From contig NC_081405.1 in assembly GCF_030272615.1 (NCBI RefSeq), positions 316,018,041-316,082,040 on the forward strand: a stretch of DNA of 64,000 nucleotides, written 5' to 3'. The notes below the pieces were generated by a model. That model was given only the letters and a program-made list of their open reading frames with translations. It made no database searches and was not told the origin of the DNA. The stretch is from Cryptomeria japonica (taxonomy: Eukaryota > Streptophyta > Pinopsida > Cupressales > Cupressaceae). A program made the translations under genes and the position numbers. Positions 11,343 to 23,215 of this stretch are shown here, piece by piece (positions within the stretch are counted from its first letter, which is position 1; the number at the start of each line of letters is the position of its first letter).

Positions 11343-11774
11343 GCTTCAGAAAAGCTTAGGGGGAACATAACGGTGAAATATTTTGAGCCCTCAGTTTATA
11401 CCGATAAAGATGGTCATCAGTATATGTTACCTATCAATTGGAAAAAGATTTCAAGTGGTAAAAGGAAAAATTAGGGTTTGTGCCCTAGCGGTGATACATT
11501 TATTATGGTAGGTAAGAGTTTGTTTAAAAAGGGTTTCATCGTCATTTTCAATTATCTATTTTTGAAAGAAGAATCTTCAAGAGCAGAGCAACCAGAGCAA
11601 TTTGTTTAGCATTTGGAGAAATCGTGTTTAAAATCTTGCAATCATCTTCAAGCAACAAGTGAAGAACACTAAGCGGTGAACTGGCAACCAAAGTGATGTA
11701 CTATGCATGATATTGGAAAACCTAAATTTCAGATTCTGAAGGTATTTTTCGAAATTCTTTCTTATCGTTTGGTT
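11343..11774 (+). promoter_or_regulatory. X1 spacer between ORF1 and ORF2, candidate promoter
   Basis: The spacer aligns with the X2 spacer. It keeps ATTAGGGTTTGTGCCCTA near 11471-11488, matching the inverted telo-box arms of X2, and a TTTAAAAAGGG stretch near 11525 where X2 has its TATA box. The TATA match is poorer here, which may reflect decay. Confidence 0.35.
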
Positions 11775-13010
11775 ATGGCTTCTGCATCGCATTCTAGTTC
11801 TAGTGCACCTAAAGAATCACCTGAGTTTCTTCAAAAGAAAATACAATGCCCTATCTCAAATTCCCGCCGGAGTTATTGTCAAGGAAGATATTTCAGGGTA
11901 TATAGACTGTAAGTTGGAAGACCTAGGATCCCTAGTAATTCACTCCCAGCTAAGTCTATTTTGTGGAGATGACAAGAAGATCAAACTAGAGTATAGAATC
12001 CTCGAGAAGATGAATCTACACAATGCAGTATACTTTTTGGAACAATTTACAGAAGAACATATTCGCATTATCCTTAGTAGAGTGCATGGTTACAAGATGT
12101 ATCTCGAGCAGACCCATGACATCACACCGGAAGTGGTTCATGCCATCACTGGATTCTACAATGTTGGAGAAGTACTAGCTCTATGGAAGGTCACCAAAAC
12201 TAAAATGACAGAGCTCACTGGTTCTGTGAGTGACCAACGGGAAATGACCATCAACACCATTAAAGATGATTTGCTGAAATATGCTTGCATGGTGATTGGT
12301 TACAGGATATTCTATGCCAGTAGAATGAATTATGTCCTTGTTGTTGCGGTGAATGCTGCTTACAGGATGATCAAGGAAGACACTAAATTTGACCTATGTA
12401 CCTACTTACAAAAGAAATTATTGGTGAACCTAAAATCTATCAAACAGGACAAATCACTGAGGCTCAAGTTTGGCCAACTTCTGGTCAGTCTATTCTTCTA
12501 TTTTCAAGGTTATTTCCCTGGAGTAGGTGATGTTCAATGGTCTACTGACCTACCAGTTTTGAGATAGATTAAGGAGAGTCTACAAGTAGTGGGAACTACA
12601 TATCCTGAGGTTCTAAACAAGTATTTTGATGAATTCAAACTAAAGATGAACCAGCGAATGAGGATATCTAGTGATATAGTGAAGAAGTATGAAGATGACA
12701 TCTGTTTTACAATAAGGACAGATGACTGCATAATGGAAGCTATGGAACCTAGAAAGGAAGTAGTTGGCCCTATGAGGTATGAAGTGGTGAATGACCTATT
12801 GACCGGGTATGCCTCTACTCTACTTGCCTCACCATTGGATGCAAAGAAGAAAAGAACTGGTACCTACTTAGAGAGGTCACATTGATTGAGGAACCAAAGA
12901 AGAAAAAAGCCAAAGCAGTGCCATCGGTATCTACACCAGTTACATCTACCAGTCTGAATTTGACCAAGCAGTCACTAGCCAAAAAGAAACCTGAGATTAT
13001 TCTGGCAAAA

Positions 13011-13143
13011 GTCAGAGGACACTGAACCGAAGGTTGAAATAAAGAAGTCAAGGCAATCAAGAAAAAATCCAGGAATCACTCATCAGAGTCAGAGGACACT
13101 GAACCGAAGGTTGAAATAAAGAAGTCAAGGCAATCAAGAAAAA
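13011..13143 (+). repeat. 77-bp tandem duplication in X1 ORF2
   Basis: The segment starting GTCAGAGGACACTGAACC at 13011 recurs at 13088 with near-perfect identity over about 56 bp, after a 21-bp linker. X2 has no such doubling. The offset of 77 bp is not a multiple of three, so it shifts the frame unless compensated. Confidence 0.8.
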
Positions 13144-13759
13144 AGGCGAAGTCTATCGGTAATGTACCAGCAACTTTTGTACCGGTAAATATAGATATTT
13201 CTTCTCATAAACCAATGACACATTGTCAGAGGACAATAAAGAATATTAGGAGAAAAGTGCTTGATGACTTTAATGATAGTGAGAAAGAGGAGGTAGAACA
13301 GGAGGTCATTAAGTATTTATGTATTAATGATCTATCACCTTTTGAGATTAAATCTGTTACTCTAGATTCTTTATATAATTCTTTAGATAATAAATGGCAC
13401 ATTTCCATTGAAAGAGAACAAGAGATCAGGGAGAAAATTTTTGCACAGTACTTTCCTGATGCTTTAGATTCTGAGTTATTTGAAATTATGGATAAGAACA
13501 AAGGCATCTTCTTTATGAGAAGGAGGTGACTCAGGTTACTAGAAGGTAAAACTTCTGAAGTAGAAAATGATACACACATACAAGCTAAAGCTGCTATCAA
13601 AATGCACCAAGTATCTGAAGCCGCTAGGCAGGTTGATCAAGCACTTGACCTATCCTCAGACAAACCAGATGAGGTATTTGACAGTCAAGGTAAACGAGTG
13701 ACAAAACAAATTGACCCTATTGATTTTGATGCATCAGATAATGAGGATGTCAATCCTGA

Positions 13760-14170
13760 CAAAGAAAAAGATGAGAATGAGAAACTGGACAAAGAGAAAG
13801 CAAAGAAAGAACAAGAGGAAAAAGCAAGGCAAGAAGAAAACAAGAGAAAAGAAGAAGAGAAGAAGAGAGCAGAAGATAAGAGAAAATAAGAAGAGAAGAA
13901 GAGAGAAGAAGATAAGAGAAAAGAAGAAGAGAAGAAGAGAGAAGAAGATAAGAGAAAAGAAGAAGAGAAAAAGAAAGAAGAAGACAAGAGAAAGGAAGAA
14001 GAAAGGAAGAAGGAAGAGGAGAAGAAAAATCAGGAAGAGGATAAGAAGAAGAAAGAAATGGAGAAGAAACAAGAAGAGGAGAAACAGAAAGAGTTAGAGA
14101 AGAAGAAAGAAGAAGAAAAGAAAAAAGTGGAAGAGAAGAAGCAATCAGAGAAGAGAAAAAAAGAAGAGAT
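13760..14170 (+). repeat. Lys/Glu-rich coding repeat with 36-bp units in X1 ORF2
   Basis: The unit EEEKKREEDKRK (12 residues, 36 bp) recurs about four times between 13850 and 13995 and grades into less regular K/E runs. One copy carries a TAA stop near 13888. The product would be a long charged helix. X3 lacks this tract and has a Thr/Glu/Pro-rich segment in the corresponding place. Confidence 0.8.
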
Positions 14171-14679
14171 CAAGACCAAAGGAGGGAAAACTCCTAAGGC
14201 AACTGGTGATCAAACCAAGCAAGTTGATTCCACCAGTCCTATTGATCTAACTCTTACATATCTGACTCAATCAGAAGATGATTTTGAGCTACTTCAAGGA
14301 ATCAAACTTGCACACGAGAGACTAGAAGAATTGCAGAGGAAGAAAGAACAGGATGTCATCCAAATTGCAGTTGACACCCTTACCAGTCTAATTCCCAGTA
14401 CTAACCTCCCCAGTACCAACTCCTCTCTATCCAAGCTCAAACTTCTTTGTACTGTAGTAGAGGACTAAGTACAATGCTTGGAAGATGTTTCTCAAGCAAT
14501 TACAAGAAAGAATCAGTGTTTCTATGAGTGAGGGTAAATTAATTTTGTGTAAAATCTGCCAACCCCATATGTTTTGTGAAGATGTGCTCAAACAGAAAGC
14601 TAAACTCCAATCAGAGTTACAGGAATATATCAGCACCTTTAAGACGCCCTATGATTTTTTCACTACCTATGGACAAAAT

Positions 14680-16175
14680 TGTTGGCATTATGTGAACCGA
14701 TATGAGGACATGATGACATTGTATGTTGTCATTGATGTCAATATGCTGAAGAAGAGAGAACCGGTATGTTACCAAGAACTGGTATATGTGAGAACCGATA
14801 TAACATTGTGAACCGGTATATGTGCCAAAGTGAAGCAGTGTGTTTGTTCAGGGTGAGTTGGCATGTTGATATGGGAACCGATACATGGAAGCTTTCTATG
14901 ACTACCGGTTGGTAGTCTCAACTTTAGGGTTTTCAGTTGAAGTGCTTCAAGCCTGTGTGACTCAACTGGTGACTTTGTGTGATGAGTTAGCATTGTAACA
15001 AAGAACAGATCCTGTTTCCATGTCAGCCTTGTGCACGTGAAGGATCTTGCATGAAGGAGATTATTCCTATCTACCTCAGGAATGTGTGAAGTCTGTAAAT
15101 GGTGAAAATGCGTGATGGGTTATCAGCCGCCATGAAAGTGGTAGAAAACAAACGATGGAGAACGTCTTGAGATCAGTTCAAGACTGTTTCATTTATTGCA
15201 ATGTGCTCAACGGTCAGGATTGAACCGTTTGAATTGCTTAACCTAATAGGTTTAGGATTTAGGGTTTATGCTACCGACCTATTTGTTTCCTATAAGGTCA
15301 TTGTTGTGTTTCTTTCTGAGGTTGTTGGCAAAAGTTGTGTGTGTGCATCCAAGTGAAGAGATACGTGATTCTTGCAAGACTAGAGGGGAGAAGTGATACC
15401 TGCAGAGTGTAAGTGCAGAAGGTGAAGAGGAGCTAAAGTGGATCTACATTGGCATTGAGTGTTGTTACCAGATCATTGTAATACCTGTTGATCTCTAACC
15501 ACTTCAACAGTTGGGAAATCCTTTAACAGGGTAGCTTTAACTGGCTTACTATAAATCCTTTGATAGGGTAACTCAAAACCATTGAGTTCTTGAAATCCTC
15601 TAACAAGGTAACCTTTAACAGGGTTTAACCCTTAACCGTGTATTCTAGCCATCCCTTAACCTGGTGATCCCTAACAGGATCGGTTCCTAACATAGCCTAT
15701 TGTATCAGTCTTTAACTAGACAAGGCTTCCAACAGAGCGGACTTCTAAAGAGTTCAAAAATAGCTTGTGGGTATTCATCCCCATCATGGTTTTTCCCAGT
15801 TGGGTTTCCACGTGAAAAATCTATGTGTCATGTGTGGTGTTATTCATGTGATGGTTTTAGTGATTTGTGTCTGAAGGTAAATCATGTTGATCTAGCTGTT
15901 TATATATTGTTGATGATAGATTACCTATTCATGCACTAGGGTGAAATGGAAATGAAGTATTAGATTGTATGAAAAGATAAGTGTCAACTGGTTTATGCTT
16001 GTCTCGGTATTCTAGGTTTTGCCAGTTGTACTCTGTTTAAGACTGGTGTTACTGTTTGTCTGCCAAAGCACAATGTCTACTGACAAACCGGTTTTAGGAA
16101 TGTGTTTTTGTCTGTAATGATTCACCCCCCCTCTAAGTACCGGTTTGGTACTATCCATTCATCATTGAGTTATCA
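14680..16175 (+). repeat. C1 5' LTR (1496 bp)
   Basis: It starts TGTTGGCATTATG and ends GAGTTATCA, and is matched end to end by 21404-22901. Its U3 holds five or more copies of an AACCGGTAT or AACCGATAT motif within 200 bp. The U5 carries TTCACCCCCCCTCTAAGTACC. It differs from the 3' copy by scattered changes, many at CpG sites. Confidence 0.92.
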
Positions 16176-16177
16176 AT

Positions 16178-16189
16178 TGGTATCAAAGC
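16178..16189 (+). other. C1 primer binding site (initiator Met tRNA)
   Basis: TGGTATCAAAGC lies two bases after the 5' LTR end and matches the standard plant Copia primer site with one difference. Confidence 0.85.
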
Positions 16190-16246
16190 ATCCTCCAGGT
16201 CCTCTATGTTATAAGCTTAACTGCTTGAGGAAAAGATCCCAGTCAA

Positions 16247-17625
16247 ATGATGAAGAGGGAAGGTCCAAAGTTCAACAGAGATAATTTCAATATATGGAAA
16301 GATAGAATGAAGATATACATCAGAAGCATGGGTGCTCAACACTGGAGCTATGTTGAGAATGCTTATGTTGCCCCTACCGGTACTCTCACTGATGACCAAA
16401 AGAGAGAGATGCAGGAGAATGGGCAAGTCATGGAAGCCCTAATTAGTAGTTTATCTGACATTGAGTTTATTGATGTCCAAGATAAAGTAAATCCCAAAGA
16501 AGTATGGGATACTCTTGAAAATATCTATGGCGGTGATGAGCATGTAAAACAAGCTAAGGAAGAAACCCTTAGAGGGAAGTTTGAAGACATGCAGATGGTT
16601 GAAGGTGAGACCATTCAACAGTATGGAATAAGAATCAAAACCGTTGTTGGAGATATCAAGAGTGCAGGTGGTAAAATGGAAGATTCCACTGTGGTAAGCA
16701 AAGTTCTGAGATCCTTATTACCAGTCTATGCAATAAGGGTTGCTGCTATTCAGGAGTTGAGATAAACAAGAGTAAGGTATCCCTAGAATCCATCATTGCA
16801 AAGTTGACAGCCTATGAGCTAAATAGTTTTGATGGTAGTGTTCAAAAGACTGAATCAACTTTTAAAGCTTCTATTGTACCATCTAGAAAAGGAAAAGAAG
16901 CAAGCACCAGTGGTGAACTGAGACAGAGTAGAGAAATGGATGATGAGGAGATTCTGATGGAATTTGAAGCTCCTCTTCCAAGGAAACTTCCTAAAGGAAC
17001 AGGTAAATATAGAGGTAAGCTCCCTTTGAAATGCTTTTCTTGTAACTGGATAGGACATATTGCTATAAATTGTCCTAATGGTGACAACAAGGACAAACTG
17101 GAAAGGATCAAGAAATTCAAAGGAGGAAACCGGAGAAACTATTTTGTGGCAGTTGATGAAGGTGTCACAAATGAGGAATCAAAAGATGAAGAAAATGAAG
17201 ATATTGTGTTTGTTGTTGTCAAGGAAGATGTGTCAGACAAGAAGGCTCTTGTCTCCCAATTTGATAATTCCAATGAGTGGATTATTGATAGTGGTTGTTC
17301 TCACCATATGACTGGTGACTAGAGCAAGTTTCTATCCTTGGAAGAGTATGATGGTGGTGTGGTTCACTTTGGTAATGATGCACCATGTATGGTCAAAGGC
17401 AAAGGGTCCATCTCTCTGAATGGAAAGAGTAGTGCTGACAATGTGTATTGGGTTGATGGTCTCAGACACAACCTTCTGAGTGTTCCCCAACTAAATGATA
17501 GTGGTCTCACTCTGGAATTCAAGAATGGAGTGTGAAGAATCAAAGGAAAGAATGGTGAATTGGTGGCCACCAGCATGCAGACCAAAGGTAACCTAGTTTA
17601 GCTGAATGCAAATATCAGTACATGT
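16247..17625 (+). pseudogene. C1 gag and protease region
   Basis: Gag begins MMKREGPKFNRDNF with the UBN2-type capsid domain (W at LENIYGG, QYGIRIK). The frame breaks near 16760 (ELR then stop) and continues from about 16768. The zinc knuckle CFSCNWIGHIAINC is at 17032-17073. The Copia protease site DSGCSHHMTG is at 17287-17316, followed directly by a TAG. A further stop follows FKNGV near 17533. Gag forms the particle and the protease cuts the polyprotein. Confidence 0.85.
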
Positions 17626-18304
17626 CTTATGGCCAAGTTTGATGACAATTGGATATGGCATAGGAGACTCTACCATGTAAACTTTGATAACATTGTGAAG
17701 GCCAGTAAATGAAGGGAGTTAGAGGGTTGCCGATGCTAAGAAAACTGAAAAATACCTTGTGCAGAGAGTGTCAACTGGGGAAAATGTCTTCCTCAACCTT
17801 TAAAGGAAAACCTTTTACTACTGACAATTTACTTGATCTTGTGCATACTAATTTGTGTGGTCCTATGAAAACTAGGAGTGTGCAGGGTGATAGGTACTTC
17901 ATGATTCTCATTGATGACTGCTCAAGAATGATGTGCGTCACATTCTTGAAAGATAAGTCTAAAGCCTTTGGAAATTTCAAAGATTTCAAAGCATTAGTGG
18001 AGAAGGAAAGCGGTAAAAGGATCAAGTGCCTTAGAACTGATCAAGGAGGGGAATTCACTTCCGGTGAATTCAACAAGTACTGTGAAAAACATGGAATCAA
18101 GAGGTAATTGTCTGCCCCTCGGACTCCACAATAGAATGGCCTAGCAGAGAGGAATAATCAGACTGTGGTTGAAGTAGAAAGAACAATGTTGATTCAAGAA
18201 AAAGTTGCTCACACCTTTTGGAGAGAAGCGGTGAGCACTGTAATCTACACAATGAACTGGGCACTCATCAAGAAAGGTAAGGATAAAACTCTTTATGAGT
18301 ATTA
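17626..18304 (+). pseudogene. C1 integrase, first part
   Basis: The zinc-binding pre-integrase motif WHRRLYHVN...CRECQLG is at about 17655-17785. The catalytic core shows LIDDCSR (first Asp), LRTDQGGEF (second Asp) and GLAERNN (Glu), the Copia D,D-35-E triad. A TAG replaces a residue in the TPQ-NG motif near 18131. The solo LTR S3 interrupts the coding sequence at LYEY, just after 18304. Confidence 0.85.
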
Positions 18305-19120
18305 TGTTAGGGTTCCCACAGATACTGAGAGGGGGGGGTGAATCAGTATCTCACCGGTATTCAAATTTTTTTAAGATAAAACATGTACAACACAAAGTAG
18401 CAGTGTACTGCTATGCAAGAATTAATGTAATAAATAGAATAAAAAACATCCACATGAAAAGAACACCATAACACAAGATGTTTAACGAGGAAAACCGGTG
18501 TGGGAAAAACCTTGGTGGGATTTGTGACCCACAATATTCACTTACTGGCCAATAAGAGAATATTACTTACAATAGGGGCCTGCACATGCAGGAAGGCCAA
18601 TTGCTTAGAGCTCACTACTCAATGAGAAGTCACACTAACTTACAATAAGGATTATACTAATCCAATGACTTGTACTACTTTACAATAGCATCTCCAATGC
18701 TAGATTCAGTACTGGTTCTTGCTCTGTTCTTTACATATACCCTTAACCTATATTTCGCACATTAGGTCTGCCTAATCATTTTCCTTTTTGTTTGCTTCCT
18801 TACACTTACACTTTAAAATGTCTACAATGATCTCTTTTATATACAAGAGTCATTTTACAATTTGCCAAGTTGGCTTGCAATAATAATCAAAATATTACAT
18901 ATCAAAAATCCTATCGGCCTTTGTGCCGGTATACATCTTTTCTTTTGTGCTGGTGTCGGTACCGGTGTAGAGTGATCTTGTTGATGCCGGTGCACTATCT
19001 TGCTTGAATAATGCTTTGCCGGTATGATGTCTTGCCGGTGCCATAGGATTGCAAGGTTGCCATCAATGACAAAACCTTCAATCACACACAATGTCTCATT
19101 GGAGTGTCCATATGCCAACA
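18305..19120 (-). mobile_element. S3: solo LTR (816 bp) inside C1 integrase
   Basis: Termini read TGTTAGGG...GCCAACA on the plus strand, with perfect 5-bp duplications TATTA at 18300-18304 and 19121-19125. The TTCACCCCCC U5 motif faces the minus strand. Removing it rejoins the integrase reading YEY-TGKKPMVSYFRVFG, with a stop replacing the usual Trp. The LTR shares a long segment, including CCTGCATGTGCAGG, with the LTRs of X3, so it belongs to X3's family or its partner. Confidence 0.9.
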
Positions 19121-21160
19121 TATTAGACCGGTAAGAAACCTATGGTTAGCTACTTTAGAGTGTTTGGTAGCAAATGTTACATCAAGAGGAGCGAACACTA
19201 GAAAAAATTTGATGTGAAATGTGATGAGGGAATATTCCTAGGGTATTACACCAAGAGAAAAGCTCTCAAGTGTTTCAATAATAGGACTCAGAGAATTATG
19301 GAAAGAATCAATGTGAGAGTTGATGAAACCTCTGAGAAAACTGAGGAAACTGACAGTGAGCAAGTGGTAAATGAACCGGTTGTAACCTTCTGGGAACCGG
19401 TTGCCAGTCAACCAAGTACCAGTAACAGTGTTCCTACACCAGTAGATGTAGATGTTGTTGCTAATGGAGACGAGGATGAAGAAGAAAAGCAAGAGGAATC
19501 TGTTAAGACCATTCCTCAGTATGTCAAGCTGAATCATGATCCTAAGCAGATCATAGGAGATAAAGATGCAGGAATCCTTACAAGAAGAAAGGTTAGAGAA
19601 AACTCATGTATGATCTCTGAATTTGAGCCTAAATCATTCAAAGAGGCACATAAAGATGAAGAATGGATCAAGGCAATGGAAGAAGAACTTGACCAAATAG
19701 AGAGAAATGGTACATGGTCTTTGGTACCCAGACCGGAGCATAAAAATGTCATCGGTACCAAATGGGTTTTTAGAAATAAGCTGAATGAGGATGGCACAGT
19801 GATTAGAAACAAAGCCAGACTGGTGTGTAAATGATATTCCCAAGAAGAAGGAGAAGACTATGGAGAAACCTTTGCTCCTGTAGCCAGATTGGAAGGAGTT
19901 CGTATGCTTCTTGCATATGCAGCTTTTAAAAGATTCAAAGTATATCAAATGGATGTAAAATCTGCATTCCTAAATGGTGTACTTGAAGAGGAGGTGTATA
20001 TAGAGCAACTAGATGGGTTTGCCCTATCTGAAGATAGTGACATGGTGTGTAGGCTACATAAAGCCTTATATGGTCTAAAGAAGGCACCTAGAGCATGGTA
20101 TGAACGCCTGCATTCCCATCTTGTGAAGATTGGATTTGAGAGAACAAGCGAAGATAGCAATATCTACTTGAAATCTGAAGGAGATCAGATCCTGATCTGT
20201 GAGGTATTTATTGATGACATTATCTTTGGTGGAGATGACAAGATGAGTCATGAGTTTGCAGATGAGATGAAGAAAGAGTTTGAGATGTCACTCATAGGGG
20301 AGATTAAGTTCTTCATTGGACTATAGATTCAACAGATGAAAGATGGAATCTTTATTACTCAGTCCAATTATGTCAAAGAGGTGTTGAAGACATTTGGCAT
20401 GGAAGATAGCAAACCGGTTGGTACATCGATGGTGACCAATTGTAAACTATCCAAAGAGGATGACTCAGCATTGGTTAATGAGAAGGAATATCGATCAATG
20501 ATTGGTAAGCTGGATTATGCAGTGCATAGTAGACCAGATATTGCACATGCAGTTGGCATTACCGCAAGGTTCCAGAAAAGTCCAAGATAATCCCACTTGG
20601 TTGCAGTCAAGCGGATTCTTAGGTATTTGAAGGGAACTATTGATTATGGATTGTGGTATCCATATAGCAAGGATTTCAACTTGAAAGTATTTACAGATGC
20701 CGATTGGATAGGTAATGTGGATGACTGGAAGAGCACAACCGATGGTTCATGCTTTCTCAGTGGTAGACTGGTCTCATGGATGAGTAAGAAGAAGAGTTGT
20801 ATCTCTCAGTCTATAGCGGAAGTAGAGTATGTTGCAGCTTTCATGAATTGCACTTAGACAATTTGGATGAAGCATGTATTAAATGGCTTCAAAGTTCTTG
20901 TATCTGAATCAGTAAGTAGATTTTGTGACAATACTAGTGCAATTAACATCTCCAAGAATCCGGTTTTACACTCTAGAACCAAGCACTTTGAGCTTAAGTA
21001 TCATTTCTTGAGGGAAAAGGTTCAGAAAAAAGAGATTGCATTGGAACATGTTTCGAGTAAGGAGCAGTTAGCAGACATATTCACCAAGCCTCTCCCAAAG
21101 GCTACATTTATGTACTTAAGAGGTGAATTAGGGGTGCTTCCCCTTCAGGAGGTGAACTAA
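19121..21160 (+). pseudogene. C1 integrase end, reverse transcriptase and RNase H
   Basis: After S3 the integrase C-terminus runs to about 19320. The linker leads to the reverse transcriptase (about 19640-20330) with [33 protein letters not shown], and FIDDIIFGG at the active site, where Phe replaces the usual Tyr. RNase H (20590-21160) has ADWIGNVDDWKST, CDNTSAINISKNP and LADIFTKPLP. Stops at about 19832, 20326, 20590 and 20857 break the frame. The reading ends at TAA 21158-21160. Confidence 0.88.
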
Positions 21161-21403
21161 AGGTATATGCTCCACATCAGTCAGGTATTGCATAGTCAAA
21201 TTTTTTTAGGATTGATGTGTTGAAGGATGCTACTCCTTAGGGGGAGCAACATAATGGAATAGGGAAGCTTGTGCCTTCACTTTGGCATTGTTGTCAAAGG
21301 GGAAGAAGAAGTGAAGCAAAGAAGATATCTGCAGAAATTGGGGGAGAAGATGTGAAGCGAAGAGATATCTTTGTATATTGCCATCAATGCCAAAGGGGGA
21401 GAT
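21161..21403 (+). other. C1 3' untranslated region and polypurine tract
   Basis: It contains a first CATTGTTGTCAAAGGGG motif near 21285-21305 and the polypurine tract CCAAAGGGGGAGAT (21390-21403) directly before the 3' LTR. The doubled motif recurs in X1 and X3. Confidence 0.75.
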
Positions 21404-22901
21404 TGTTGGCATTATGTGAACCGATATGAGGACATGATGACATTGTATGTTGTCATTGATGTCAATATGTTGAAGAAGAGAGAACCAGTATGTTACCAAG
21501 AACTGGTATACATGAGAACTAGTATAACATTGTGAACCAGTATATGTGCCAAAGTGAAGTGGTGTGTTTGTTCAAGGTGAACCAACATGTTGATATGGGA
21601 ACCAGTACATGGAAGCTTTGTATGACTACCAGTTGGTAGTCTCAACTTTAGGGTTTTCGGTTGGAGTGATTCAAGCCTGTGTGACTCAACCGGTGACTTT
21701 GTGTGATGAGTTAGCATTGTTAGGAAGAACCGATCATGTTGTCACATCATCCTTATGCACGTGAAGGATCTTGCATGACAGAGATTGTTCCTATCTACCT
21801 CGGGAATGTGCGAAGTCTGTAAATGGTGAAAATGTGTGATGGGTTATCAGCCGCCATGAAAGCAATGGAAAATGAATGATGGAGAACGTCTTGAGATTGG
21901 TTCAAGACTATTGCATTTAATGCAATGTGCTCAATGGTTAGGATTGAGCCATTTTAATTGCTTAACCTAATAGGTTTAGGGTTTAGGGTTTATGCTACTG
22001 ACCTATCTGTTTCCTATAAGGTCATTGTTGTGTTTCTTTCTGAGGTTGTTGGCAAAAGTTGTGTGTGTGTATCCAAGTGAAGAGATGTGTGATTCTTGCT
22101 AGACCAGAGGGGAGAAGTGATACCTACAGAGTGTAAGTGGCAAAGGTGAAGAGGAGCTAAAGCAGATCTACATTGGCATTGAGTGTTGTTACCAGATCAT
22201 TGTAATACCTGTTGATCTCTAACCACTTCAATAGTTGGGAAATTCCTTACCATGGTAGCTTTAACCGGCTTACTATAAATCCTTTGACAAGGTGACTAAA
22301 AACCATTGAGTTCTTGAAATCCTCTAACATGGTAACCTTTAATAGGGTTTAACCCTTAACCGGGTATTCTAGCCATCCCTTAACCGGGTGATCCCTAACA
22401 GGATTGGTTCCTAACAAAACCTATTGTATTAGTCTTTAACTGGACAAGGCTTCTAACAGAGTGGACTTCTAAAGAGTTTGAAAATAGCTTGTGGGTATTA
22501 ATCCCCACCGTGGTTTTTCCCAGTTGGGTTTCCACGTGAAAAATCTGTGTGTCATGTGTGGTGTTATTCATGTGATGGTTTAAGTGATTTGTGTCTGAAG
22601 GTAAATCATGTTGATCTGGCTGTTTATATATTGTTGATGATAGATTACATATTCATGCACTAGGGTGAAATGGAAATGAAGTATTAGATTGTATGAAAAG
22701 ATAAGTGTCAATCGATTTATGCTTGTCTCAGTTATTCTGGGTTTTTTCAGTTGTACTTTGTTTAAGATCGGTGTTACTGTTTGTCTGCCAAAGCATAGTG
22801 TCTGCTGACAAAATGGTTTTAGGAATGTGTTTTTGTCTATACTGATTCACCCCCCCGTGTCAGTACCGATTTGGTACTATCCGTTCATCATTGAGTTATC
22901 A
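21404..22901 (+). repeat. C1 3' LTR (1498 bp)
   Basis: It matches the 5' LTR over its full length with a few per cent differences in the part I compared, mostly transitions such as ACCGGT to ACCAGT or ACTAGT. A short (TTTAGGG) run occurs near 21975-21990. Confidence 0.92.
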
Positions 22902-23215
22902 AAATTGTTCTTCATTTTTAGCATCAGACTGCTAAGATGGACTTAGAGATTAGCAACTAGACTCAAAATTTGCAGGAGCTTCAACTACTCCTATTGCCAA
23001 AACTACAGGTTCTTCAGAGATGTTTTCTCAACTTGGAAGCTATCACGGTAACTCAAGAGATGAGTACCATCGATGCAATGGAAGAACTGGCATTCCAGAT
23101 GAAGATTGAAAGTGAGGTTGCTACCTCATTACTTGAGTCATGGACATTGGACATGAAAAATTTTGTGCAGAACTTTAAATCCGTTTTTGAGAAATTTCAT
23201 TCCTTATTGTCATGA
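22902..23215 (+). pseudogene. X1 ORF2, C-terminal part
   Basis: It resumes the frame broken by C1 and ends at TGA 23213-23215. Recognisable parts match X2: TVTQEMSTIDAMEE, ATSLLESW and KSVFEKFHSLLS. With the first part, X1 ORF2 totals about 3.2 kb. Confidence 0.75.

Larger units (their letters stand above)
11775..14679 (+). pseudogene. X1 ORF2, first part (conserved accessory protein)
   Basis: It starts at ATG 11775 (MASASHSSSSAPKESPEF), the same start as in X2. A one-base slip near an A-rich run (about 11835) shifts the frame, and the long reading 11803-12567 then carries the N-terminal domain: IRIILSRVHG, HDIT, LTGSVSDQ, IKDDLLKY, MVIGYR and VNAAYRMIKED. The next block (12570-12885) has VLNKYFDEF, RISSDIVKKY and DDICF. 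Then follow FNDSEKEE (13215-13529), an acidic linker, the Lys/Glu repeat, and a helical region to 14679. Copia C1 interrupts the ORF after ...YDFFTTYGQ, and it resumes at 22902. Function unknown. Confidence 0.75.
14680..22901 (+). mobile_element. C1: complete Copia retrotransposon nested in X1 ORF2
   Basis: Two LTRs of about 1.5 kb flank a primer site, gag, protease, integrase, reverse transcriptase and RNase H in Copia order. It is flanked by AAAAT (14675-14679) and AAATT (22902-22906), or AAAAT if the last LTR base is shared. Removing it restores the ORF2 sequence order seen in X2 around the TYG...Q junction. It is inactive: gag and pol contain several stops and frameshifts, and solo LTR S3 splits the integrase. 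Confidence 0.92.

Noticed and set aside
13685-14072. Minus-strand Ser/Leu/Phe-rich ORFs opposite the X1 repeat
   Set aside because: Low-complexity shadows of the plus-strand Lys/Glu repeat.
21960-22000. TTTAGGG telomere-like repeats
   Set aside because: Only two or three imperfect units inside the C1 LTR, in both copies; not an interstitial telomere.
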